From the NCBI RefSeq assembly GCF_000003815.2, contig NC_049993.1:17185565-17249564 (forward strand): a stretch of 64,000 bases of DNA. Reading direction: 5' to 3'. The notes beneath the pieces are model-generated. The model made no database searches. It saw nothing but the letters and a program-made list of their open reading frames with translations, and had not been told where the DNA came from. This DNA comes from Branchiostoma floridae (taxonomy: Eukaryota; Chordata; Leptocardii; Amphioxiformes; Branchiostomatidae). Each line of letters starts with the position of its first letter. The first letter of the stretch is position 1. Below, piece by piece: positions 35,101 to 47,100 of the stretch. The position numbers and the translations under genes are program-made.

Positions 35101-38100
35101 GCATGTAGCCTCCTTTGCAGCCTTCTGTGTGCACTGGCGTTTGCTGTTGTTGGTGGAATGCAGTTGTCAACAATATTGGGACTAGGTTGGGACTAGTGAG
35201 TGAGTGAGCTAGGTTCTTATGCTGGGAAGGTCTTGTCTGTGCCCACTATACATATACCCCAAACTGAGATAGAGTCAGACTATGACAGAGTCAGACTACC
35301 TTTCCATCATAACAACCTGGCCCCAACAAAAATCGAAAATTGGCACTACCACAAAAATAAATGCCAGTGCTCTTGAAAGGTCGCAAAGGAGGCTAAGCTT
35401 ATTTATCAATTAAAGAATTGTATGATTTATCACTTAAACATTTCTTTTGCAGGGTGCTTGATATATTTGTTCTTTGAATGTATGATTTTAAACCTTTTTA
35501 AGGAAGTCACAATGTAAAACTAATGTAGTAAAATATGATGTATATCATAATGTTCAACGTTCAGAAGTGATGTTTACTTGCAGCAAATGTTTTGCCTACG
35601 TTGACAAAGAGTAAGTTCTAAAGGACAGTTGAAATACTGTAAATGCATTTAAGTTCGCAGAGATTTAATTTCGCGGTAGCGGGAAAAAGGACTTCTTGCG
35701 ATGGTTTTAAGTTCGCGGCAGCACCATGCACTGTAGTCTCTTAGTACTGCCAGGGAAAAATGTTTGCGGCAGTTTTAAATTCGCGGTGAAGGGGCCAGCA
35801 CAAAAAACGCAAACATTAAACCACCGCAAAAGTTTCTGCATTTACAATATATGCTAATGTTTCTCTTCAGGACTCACTCCATCTAGAGAAGACGTCCTGT
35901 CCTGTACCTGAGACACTCGATGACGCAGCTCTGAAGAGAATTCTGCGTGACGGTGGAAACCCCGCTACTGGGTCCAGAAACACTCTGATTAAAAACTACA
36001 GGAAACCAGAAAACAGTATGTACTTAATCTGAACAGCATATTTCTCATTTCTCTTTACGTACTAAACTTTTTCCTATAAGTGGACTACTAAAATGTTGTC
36101 ATTTTATCCTTTGCATATCAATTCATATCAGGATATAAAACCTACTCTACTACAGGATCTCTTCCGTGACACTGATGAAAGATAATGGATGTTATCTGAA
36201 ATGTCTTACCGTGGCCAAAATCATATCCAATTGCTTTAGCAATTGCTATTTGGCATATTTTATCACCTTGATGTCTAAACTTCATCGACATTTCACTTCA
36301 TTCTGTCTCATAGTATTGTGTTTCTCTGTAATGTTTTAAAAACATTCTTTAATATGACATATTGAAAGTTCAAACATTACACCAGTAGACCTGGTGACTG
36401 TTTACATTGTACAGTGTAAATCAAATGCTGACATTTGTGACAGTTTCCAAATTCTATGAAATTGGTAACTGTTACCATGTGTATCTTACTACCTGAATGT
36501 CTATCTTCATCCACATATCAACAAACCAATGTTACACATGGTGTTGACAGATTGAAATATTGACTTGTTTATTAAGTTTGTTTTGACTTTCTGTTCCCTC
36601 TACTAGAATGTCCGGATTTACGAGAGCACCTGCCCCAGAACATGCACTGTTTCTTCGATGACAACTGCCTGGGAGTGACGTGCTGTGTGGAGCTGAATCT
36701 TGTCTTCACCAAGCGCTCCATTAGTGCGTTTGCAAAGATTGACCCTTGTAACAACCAGCTGACCCTAGGTTTGGGATCATGGAGGAAGACCTTCAACATC
36801 ATCGACCCTTCCTTTGGTAGGCAATGGTCTATCATTCTATGCAGCTCTGTTTAGCTACATCATAGTTTCTTAACTACACAACCGTGCGCATGAAGTATTC
36901 TTTGCCAAAGTTTGTATCATACACTATCATTGTCAAATGCTGCAGAAATGATGGCAGACAAAAGCACATATCCTGTCCCCAGCCACATTAAAATAGTGTA
37001 GGCCATATTTACATACTATAGTTTGAGTGTTTGTTGAATCAGGTTTGTCTGTACCTCATGAGTGTATTCATGGACATTTTCACTGTTTAACTACACTATG
37101 CATTGATAGAAATATCCCATTATAAAGTATGAAGTAAGACTCACACTTTTATCTACTAGGCAAGCTATGATCATTGTGTTGAATGCTTTTTACTAAGATG
37201 TACTTCTTTCAAACAGCGGAAGAAGGTGTTGGACCGACAGAAGAAAACCTACAGATTTTGGACATGGCACAAGTGATCTTCAAGTACAAAATTTCCAGCA
37301 TTCCAGGTGGTATCGAGGTAAGAAAGTGAGGCTTTTTGAACAAGCAAAAATATTGCAATAAGCCCATAAAGATTATTGAATTGCTGTGTCTTTGGTCTAT
37401 TGATATAGTTCCATTCTTCTTCTCTTTATTCATTTGTTCAGTCATATTTACTTTTTTAGTCATACACAAAGCTACCTGACTACCTGACCCTTACCTCCCC
37501 TATGACCTCGATGAAAAGTGGCCTGCAGGCTGATTTGAGCTTCTCATGAATAACTAAATGTAAGGTTCAAACAAACAAACAAACATAAACTGCTCTTGCA
37601 GCTCACCTTCCAAGTGACCCTGTGCTCAGTACGGGACGACCTGTGCCTCCCCTATGTGAGCGTCTTGAGCAACACAAGACTGCAGCTGGGAATTTGTCAA
37701 ACAACAGGCCTGGCACCGTCTGGAAGGAGAAAGAGAAGTAGGCATTTTTCTTTTCCTCTTTAATTACCTCCATGAAATGTCATGGAATGGAGGTTATATT
37801 TTCTGTTATGTGTCTCTGTCTGTGTAGATGATTACTCAAGAACGGCTGGATGGATTGGTTTCATACTTGTTGTGTTGGTGGGGTGTGATGAAAGCTCGAA
37901 TCGATGAGATCTTGGGAGCCGTATCTGTCGTTATAATTGATGTAATAATATCAGAAATCACCCCTATATTTGAGATATATTGGTACAGGCATCGTGCTGT
38001 ATGTGTTTGTTAATGGGCTTAGCTGCAAGCAGATAGTGAGGTGACAGCTGTTTGATGAACCCCCAGTAGTTTTATTTATGTCTGCTTAGGACTGTTTGAA

Positions 38101-41100
38101 ATATTTGTAACAGTTGGCACAGTAGTTACCTCCATGAAATGTCATGGAATGGAGGTTATATTTTCTGTTTATGTGTCTCTGTCTGTGTACAAGATTACTC
38201 AAGAACGGCTGGATGGATTGGTTTCATACTTGTTGTGTTGGTGGAGTGTGATGAAAGCTCAAATTCGGAGGTATGTCCAGAAAAGGGGTAATTGTACGAA
38301 GTTAGTGTGTACGAACTTGTACGAACTTGTACGAAGTTAAAGGTAGATATAGACCGTAATCGGTAAACTTCGGAAGTTTCAAGTGACGTCATCTAACTTT
38401 GTACAGGTAGGCAGGGTTGGTGTACGATGTACGATGTACGATGTACGAACTTAAAAAATCTAACTTAGTACAGAGGGGCAGGGTTGATGTACGATGTACG
38501 ATGTACGAACTTAAAAAATCTAACTTAGTACAGAGGGGCAGGGTTGATGTACGATGTACGATGTACGAACTTAAAAAATCTAACTTAGTACAGAGGGGCA
38601 GGGTTGATGTACGATGTACGATGTACGAAGTTAAAAAATCTAACTTAGTACAGAGGGGCAGGGTTGATGTACGATGTACGATGTACGAACTTGAAAAATC
38701 TAACTTAGTACAGAGGGGCAGGGTTGGTGTACGATGTACGATGTACGAACTTAAAAAATCTAACTTAGTACAGAGGGGCAGGGTTGATGTACGATGTACG
38801 ATGTACGAACTTAAAAAATCTAACTTAGTACATAGGGGCAGGGTTGTTGTACGATGTACGATGTACGAACTTAAAAAATCAGAGAAAACTGGAGAGAGCA
38901 GGACTGCTGACCTTGTAAATTATCAAAATTAATGTTCAACAAAAGATAAATGCAATACATGTTGCATTTTTATTATTTTCAGACAAAACATCATTATTCT
39001 ACATGTTTCACATTTACCATGTGCGACAGGTGAAAGTAGTATAGAATGCTGCGTACAGAGTTAGCATAACCCACAGCATAGTCAAAATATCTTAACTTCG
39101 TACATCGTACATCGTACATTAGGTCCGCCCCATGTACGAACTTAGCATAACCCACAAAATAGAAAAATCTTAACTTCGAACATCGTACATCGTACATTAG
39201 GTCCGCCCCATGTACGAACTTAGCATAACCCACAAAGTAGAAAACATATTAACTTCGAACATCGTACATCGTACATTAGGTCGGCCCCATGTACGAACTT
39301 AGCGTAGCTACGTCACGGATAATTGTCGACGTTTCCCGAACTTTGCCGACAGCGGTTGTCAGAAGTTGTCGGAAGCTAGAAGTTGTCGGAAATTACGTGT
39401 GACGTAGGCTGATCCAAACTTCGTACATTTCACCCATTTCTGGACATGTATGCAAATTCGATGTGATTTTGGGCGCCGTATCTGTCGTTATAATCGATGT
39501 AATAATATCAGAAATCCCCCCTATATCTGCAATATATTGGAACAGGCATCGTGCTTTAAGTGTTTGTTAATGGGCTTAGCTCCAAGCAGATAGTGAGGTG
39601 ATTTGTATGACAGCTGTTTGGGGAACCCCGAGTTTTTTTAATATGATGATTAGTTTTATTTATGTCTGCTTAGGATATCATGGAGATGTGAAGCGTAAGT
39701 ATAATTGTACAGGGTTCTAGCTAGTGCATTTTAGCGTAGTGGGCCACTACGCTAAAATTTGTGACCACTACGCTAAAATAAGGCCCACTACGCTCATTTT
39801 TAACTAGTGTAGTGGTGCTTTACTATCATTTACTTGTTCAACAATGTCTAAACAATGAAAAATGATGATATGCCATTCAAAACTGACTGTGCTGTTAACA
39901 GAATACCAACTTTTTAACTCAACATTATCAAAATCTCACCGTGGAGGGGCCAAGACCCCCCTTCCACACCAATCTCCTGATGGGTCACTTTGCTACCATG
40001 CCATTCCCACCACGCTAAAATAAAATCCTGGCTAGAACCCTGATTGTAAGAAGTTGAGGTACATTTAACGGTAATGATTAACAGGTATGGATGTCTCACA
40101 TACTGTACTGCTGATTTGAGTGACATGGTGATTAAAATGCCATTAGGTCCTCTCATCTTAGATGGGTTGGGTGTCAGAAGTTTTATGGGCGATACAGATG
40201 TTCTGATTTCGTTACGATAAGGGACAGTTGTTAGTTGTCTCTTTCGTAGCCAATGGTACTTGTTTTTTAGCAGACGGGGTTGGCGCCAAGTATTCATCTT
40301 ACAGTTGATGTAGGGCTATCAGAGGAAAGTGTGCATCTCATTTTTGTACCGTGTGAACAGCTGATGTTATGACATATTGGTGGAAAATCAAATCACCATC
40401 TGACTAAAGTTGGCCACATCCCTTCTTCTTTCTGAGTTTCCCAACTTCCTCCCACCACACCGCTCTGAGGCACATAGTCGAACCTCAATAATACTGACAA
40501 CCTTAGACAGTTTAAATGCCAAACATCAAGCTTAAGGAACACCACGCTACCATATACCATCGACCTCTTAAACGCACATTACACAATTAAGTGTCACATT
40601 TTAATAATTACTAATCAGATGGACATCCTCTGTGTCATTAAATAAATACACCACTACTTTCCCATAACATTTATAACCATTACTCTCAAATACAACCGAC
40701 TATAAACATACATACCATCCACCAAAAAGTAATAAATATTTAATGGAGGTATGAGGTCCCCGAACTCTAGTTATCAATCAAATTTGTGAATAATTTCATC
40801 AGATGGTAAGTCACTAGATAAAGAGACTATTTTTTCACAACCGTTGTTTTGAAAAATGAGAAGAAGTAAAGTAACAATAAAATTATTGTGGAAAAAAAAG
40901 AGTCTCAGACTTTATTCTATGGATAAAATTAGTATTATGCAGTTACATATATATGACATGTTTTATTCAGCTAATTCAGTAAGGAAATGGCAATTGTAAT
41001 TAAAATCTTGTGCAGCATACATATCAGTCTATAATCTAGCTATAATTTATCAATTTATTGCCAATCCTACCTATTGGCTTTGGTCCCTTTTTTTCCTCTC

Positions 41101-44100
41101 ATACACCAGGTATTGCAGACTTGCAGCAATTGTCAATAGGCGACATTGAGAAGCTGATAGATGAAGCCAATATGCTGGCAGACGATGTTACCGATGTCCT
41201 ACGGGAACTACGAACACTTTATCGCGACATTGTATGTGAAGGCTTTCCAAGTATTTTCTTTCAGTAAGGTAGACAATGCATTGACAGGAGAATAATTATG
41301 TAATCCACATTGCCAATAATTTGATTCAATTTGATTTCATCATCTGTCGTCCCCGGCGGGCGGAGTAAGACAACGCACAATGTCTTACCCCGATTTATTG
41401 AGATTGCCACAAGACAATACAAGTCGGTCACAAGTTTTTATTGATAATGTTGTGACCCACAAGATAAGACATACACATGTACAATGTAAGAGGTTGAAAC
41501 AAACATTGAATTCAGTCTCAAATATCATGATAATATATAATCTTCCAAACAGTCATTTTGCATGGTGTAGTCCACTAGCCCAGGTACCATCCGGATGGTG
41601 GTTTGCTCCAACATTTATTATACAATGCACAAGATATATGCACTCGCTTCTCTGCTATTCCGTCCTAGACATCTCTAATGCTACTCTCTTAGCAGAGGTT
41701 AGGCTCCGGCTGTTTTTTTACGTTTTTTTTTTTTGTCGTTTTTATCGGGCTTTCTTTTTTGTCATTTTTCTTGAAGTACGCCAGCCATTATTAGGTTTTG
41801 ACACAGCAAGATAAATACAAAATACTAAGCCCGCTAAAAACGACTAAAAAAAACCCTTATAAAATAGCCGGAGCCTAACCTCTGCTTGGAGAGTGCATTA
41901 ATGCCTGGAATGTTCAATTCTAGTCCAAATTTTGGGGTAGCAGAAATTTAAGTGACTGGTACCTACTCTTAGACTTATAGTTCATGTTGTCTCTAGCCAC
42001 TAGCTGTTGTTGTGTCTTGGGCCACATCTCCGGTGCCGACTGTATTGCTCACCCAACATGCATGCTATTGGAAAGGGTTCCTTAGAACAGGACGTTAAGC
42101 TGTGATTCACTGTTCGATATAGCTTGTTTAAAAGAGCTAGTAGGCAAATCAACTTTTCCTAACCTCCTTGGTACAATGAATCTGTAAATACAGTACATAC
42201 TAGAGTAGCATCTGTCCTCTCTGTCATAACCAGTGGAAGACTAGCTCTTTAGTGAGCTAAAACTACGTAGATTGTGATCACTTTCCTTTCCCTTCCCTTA
42301 TATGCTTTTCTTAATCTCTTTAGGCCTTAGCAGCTATTGACAATGCCCTGCACCAAGTCTTCAAGGATCAGTTCACGTCTCTGGACAAGAAGCTAACTTT
42401 TAGAATTCCGTTTGGGCCGTACAATGTCAAGTTCTTCGAGTACACAGTCTTCTTCCCACTTGGGCCTATTCTCCATGTTTTTCCGTAAGTACCGCTTACA
42501 TTTATAGCACAATCATAGTTTCAACTCATTACCAGGTCAAAAGATTTAGAGTTCAATTTGTAACTTTGTGTATTTTGTAATACTTTTGGAACCAGCTATA
42601 TCATAACTGATTATAATGACAATTAATGACAATGATCTTTGCAGGTTGGGGAGCAGGTGGAAGCTATGGAATGGTTTTCTCCACCGACGTTCGACTGCTA
42701 TCAATGGAAGCTGCTGTGAGTCACTCTGATTTTTCAGTATGTCCAATATGCATTGTGCTAGGTGAGCATTTGTAAAGTTTTATATGGATTTTATGGAGGT
42801 ACTAATCATTTATGATTTTTAGATCATTTTAAGAGCATTTTCCATCTAGTGCAGTTTAGAATTATTGTTACAGTATAAGTTAAACTTTTTTCCTTTTAAT
42901 CCATTAGACTACATGTGGTCATTTGAGCATAAACATGCAATAAAGATCATCATCATTAATTGGTGGCGTTAGTGTGGCATAACTGGTAGAGCGTTTGGCT
43001 CGGAATCAACAGGTTCCGAGTTTGATACCCACCATGCCCCAACGTTGTGCCCTTGGGAAAAGCACTTTAAACTAAAAACACAGCTAAAGATTTGGTGCGT
43101 TGACGTGCAAACATCTGCATGTTCCAATTGGTCTCCCACCAAGAATCGTTAATTTATATTTATTTGTCTTTAACCCTCTCAACACGTCATAAAATTTTTT
43201 CCTGTATACCATATACGACATATAATTTCAGTCTATACAGGTGTCAATTAGTACTTTTTGTGTATTATTATTACAGCTGTTATGTAAGGAGTAGATTAGG
43301 AAAACTATATATTGCTGGAAAGCTCACAGAATGGCCTTTCCAAAACAAGCAAAATAAATATCATACCATCAATCTGAGGACAGCAATCGTCATGGAAACC
43401 ACTCAAAAACACATTTGCATCACTCCCAAAAAAGTTTCACAAAAGAAAATATTTGGCTAGGGGCTGAGTTTTTTGTGTCATTTATCATAAAACTATGTAG
43501 AAATACTCAACCATACATACACAATGCTGGTATGCTGTTAGAATGACCAAAAACTAAAAATCAAAGCATGATTTCAAATAAGTTCAGTGTTGACAAACAA
43601 ATGTTACCCCAATAAACAGTTGTGCCCCCCTCCCCACACCTGTAGTTGTACTATTAAAATAATGAATATGCTTTGTGCTAAATGGCAAATTATTTTTCTG
43701 GATGTTCTCCACATATCAGGGAGTCAAATAAATCCATTTACTATGACTTGGGTAGAGAAACAGGTATCAGAGTATACAAAATGTCAATTTGGACCAGTGA
43801 CCTATCTGACCTGACCTGGACCTCCTTCTGCCCCAAGAAAAACAACAAGGAAGCATGCATGTAGAACTCATTAGACACGGTGATATCAGCTCATTTGATC
43901 TCAACAAAAACAGCTGGGTGTTTGCCTTGCTGTCCCTCAAGGATTTCCCTGTCATCACTCCTGTAAGCCTCCAACAAAATTATCCACCAAACTGTCTCCA
44001 TTTCTGCTAAATTTACTAAATAAACCTGTAGAAAACTGAAGCCAAAACACACGCTGGAGGCCTCATTAAATGCTAGATCCCTTCTGGTTGGTCAAAGATA

Positions 44101-47100
44101 CAAGCATCCTGATTGGCAGACTCTGCCAAATTTCCCATTTCACAGTAGTCAGTTTGAATTTCCCGCCGGAATTAAACCTGAAGCCACGATCGTGGCTTCT
44201 CGTGTCCTATGGGAAAGCCATGATAGTGGCTTCTCGTGCTGAGAGGTTTAAGAATAAATAGAATAATTTCCTCCTTCCAGGTTACAGTAACCCCCACGGT
44301 GGGCTGCCAGGTGTGGGGATCTCTGACCATCTGGCTCGGACTGTTTGAGGGGAGGCTGGAGATCAGGGGCTTCATCATGACCACCTCGTTCCCATGCACG
44401 GCCGAGCTACAGTTCACCAAGTTCCCCTTGGATGTGGGGTGAGAAAATGTTCGTTGATTGAAACGAGTCTCTCTTGGAGCTACATGTATATGGTGGTCGG
44501 CAATTGTTAGCGACCGAGAATTAGAAGTCATGTCAGATCAGTTCCCAGTTATTATTCGGGATGGCGATTTCTTAAAAAAATATGTGACTTTACTCAATCC
44601 CAGAGCAGAATGGAAGGGTCTTGAGCAGGGTAGGGCACCCAATGAGCCACCCTTGCAAACCTTGAACTCAAGAACAACTTACCATGGACCATAGAGGTTT
44701 GCATGGGTAAGGGAAGAGGAGCCACTCTTTACATAGCCTGATTTAATCGCGCTTCTTAGGCCCGTCCTACATTGCCCCGGAGGAGTCTACAAGCTCCGGA
44801 TAGTGGAGTTTGCGTTACACAGACTACTCTTTACATTGTTGTCTCAATGCAGCCTTATATTCCTTCTATACTGATAGCATTCTTCAGCTTTTGTATAGCA
44901 GAAGAATAAGGTTGTTTACATAAGGCCAATTAACCTAGCTGATGAAACTTTACAAGAATAATGAAGAATGATTTCACAACGTTACCTGTAATGTTTACTC
45001 CGCTGCGCTGTTTTCCAGTATCCGTATGGACATGAACCTGGTTCCTCTGAGGCTAGAGCTCCGGGGAATCCTGAAGTTGACTATCCCGCTGGTGTTCAAG
45101 ACTATCAGAAAGACGCTGATCAACAAGCTGATCTGGCAATACTCCACTCCAACTATACACGCGACGATATTCGCAATCAATTCGGACGAACCGGACGAAT
45201 CGCCTCCTGATTTCAAAGTCTATGCATCGGTAAGTTCCTTATATAGACTGGTTACTTAGCAAAGAGCGAGGGTTATTATATACACTAGATTTATAGATTT
45301 ACATATGGGGTTAAGTGATCACTTGTAACATTTTAGGGTGATCAGGTGGACAATGTTGAACTTTGTGGGCCTTCAATATAAAGCCTTTAAGGGGTAACCA
45401 AACACCATGTTTGCCCTGTGGGCTTATTTCTATAGTTACTTGTAAATGCTACAACAGAACTGGCTTTGATGTTGTGAAATCATGTACATGTAAAAAGAGA
45501 TCATATCAACTGATCATTGGCCATATTTTTGCGTGATCAGACAAACAACTTTGAACTTTGAGGGTCTTCAATATAAAAAGCCTTTAAACTGAGATGGTTT
45601 CCGCCTTGTGGGGATTTCCTTGATGAATAAGGACTACAAAGCAACTGCCTTTGAAGTGTTAAAACCATACTAGGTAAAATCATATTAACTCATTACAGAC
45701 CTTATTTTAGTGTGGTCTGACCGACGACATTGAGCTTTGAGAGTCTTCAATATATAAGCTTTTAAAAGGTAGTTGAACACTGTATCCGCCCTATGGGCCC
45801 CACGGATTTCTATTCATAAAGACAGACTTTAACATATAGCCTTAACATGGTACAAGTTATGGTAGTATAGGGTGTAAAACGAAAATGAATGGTTTATTGC
45901 CAGTCTATAACCAAGAGGCTGAATTGTATTAAGAATTTAATTTCTTAAAAAATAAGACAAATTGAGCAATCAAATATAAGAATCATGTATTTTGCAATTT
46001 AACATTTCCTCATGAACTCAATATGTATTTACTATAGCCATTTGAGAGCGGAGTTGCCTGGCAAGTAGTGCAGGCAACCAACAGCTCTGCTTCCTTTTAA
46101 AGACAGAATGCAAAAAAATGCTGCCGGTGTTTCAATATTCATCAACATACATTGTAGTCATTTTCTGTGTTTCATAATGAGCTATTATATATTATCTCTT
46201 TGTCGTAATTGATTATGTATTTTGCAATTTAACATTTTATGACAAACTCAACCTGCATTTGTGTAGCCATTTGAGAGCGGTGTGGCGAAACGAGCAGCCC
46301 AGACGACCAGCTGCATCGTGCAGCAGCAGTATGGTCGGGACTACACGGAACCCGCCTTCCTGCTGGAGCTGGCTGTGGATGATGACAGGAGCGAGGTGGG
46401 TGTTTCTTCCTTTATTCTTACTTTTGATTGCAAATACCTCTTCTCTTACATTAGCATGAAAGCTCTTTTGTGTTGGGTATAGTCCATGTTGAAGTTTTAG
46501 CTGTCTTTCAACATAAAAAATTGCTTACCTCGAATTTTCCGTCGCTCATCCGTCGACTTTCGACAGGAGTGGTGATGCAATTACTCTGAGCACGTGACCT
46601 TGGGACACGTGACTCGAGTAAAGAATCGTAGATGCCTGACAAGCGGTATTGGTCCCTGTCTCTTTCTCAGCAAAAACTTATACCTCTTCTCTTCTTCCGA
46701 TTAAAGCGATCACAACCATTGTGTCGACTGCTCTTGACACAAAGGTGTTGATGGTGGCAAGCTCCCCAGTTGCTTAGGGTGGGGCATTCCTTGGGCAGTC
46801 CTTGATACTTGTAGTACAATATTATGTACCAGGCCTTACATAGAATGCTGATGTGCACCATTCACATTTAAGGCACATTCACAATGGAGTATTATGTAAA
46901 CTTACAAGTTCAAACTTTATATCGGATTCCGTACACAAAATAGAGTGCTTACCAAGAAGTTTTCAATTAGTCTTCAAATCCTTATCAAGTTGACAGCAAA
47001 GTGTAACATCAGCAATGGGTCAAAGGTGATTGGCATGTGATTGATACATTTTGTAAAAGACTTAATACAATGTTTTAATACAACTTGTAGGTGGATCTCA

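Larger units (their letters stand above)
33642..37737 (+). other. Exons 26-31: dibasic sites and unnamed Cys-rich beta domain
   Basis: Exons 33642-33798, 34911-35071, 35871-36015, 36607-36816, 37217-37317, 37602-37737. NERKKRDV (33642-33798) and SGRRKRS across the exon 31/32 junction are furin-type sites. Between them: a helical linker, [16 protein letters not shown], and a module with [69 protein letters not shown]. The paired Cys pattern and beta alternation suggest an extracellular disulfide-bonded beta domain I cannot name. Confidence 0.65.
37767..39705. repeat. Two tandem ~360-bp repeats, the second interrupted
   Basis: Unit 1 at 37767-38127 and unit 2 at 38128-38267 plus 39461-39705 share CCATGAAATGTCATGGAATG, CAAGAACGGCTGGATGGATT, GCCGTATCTGTCGTTATAAT and TTAATGGGCTTAGCT. 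Unit 2 is split by the element at 38268-39452. Confidence 0.8.
41110..45229 (+). other. Exons 32-36: linker helix and beta-rich unit with apparent frameshift
   Basis: Exons 41110-41231, 42324-42484, 42645-42715, 44281-44438, 45019-45229. The first encodes a helix ([20 protein letters not shown]). Then beta-rich sequence: [93 protein letters not shown]. Exon 34 (42645-42715) is 71 nt where 70 would keep frame between its neighbours. Separated from the previous exon block by a 3.4-kb repeat-filled intron. Confidence 0.65.

Noticed and set aside
38401-39300. CRISPR-like array
   Set aside because: Repeat units are contiguous without unique spacers, the genome is animal, and the array lies inside an inserted element.
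45026-45259. Separate small gene
   Set aside because: It is exon 36 of the giant gene plus a little intron; same holds for most plus-strand ORFs after 21 kb.
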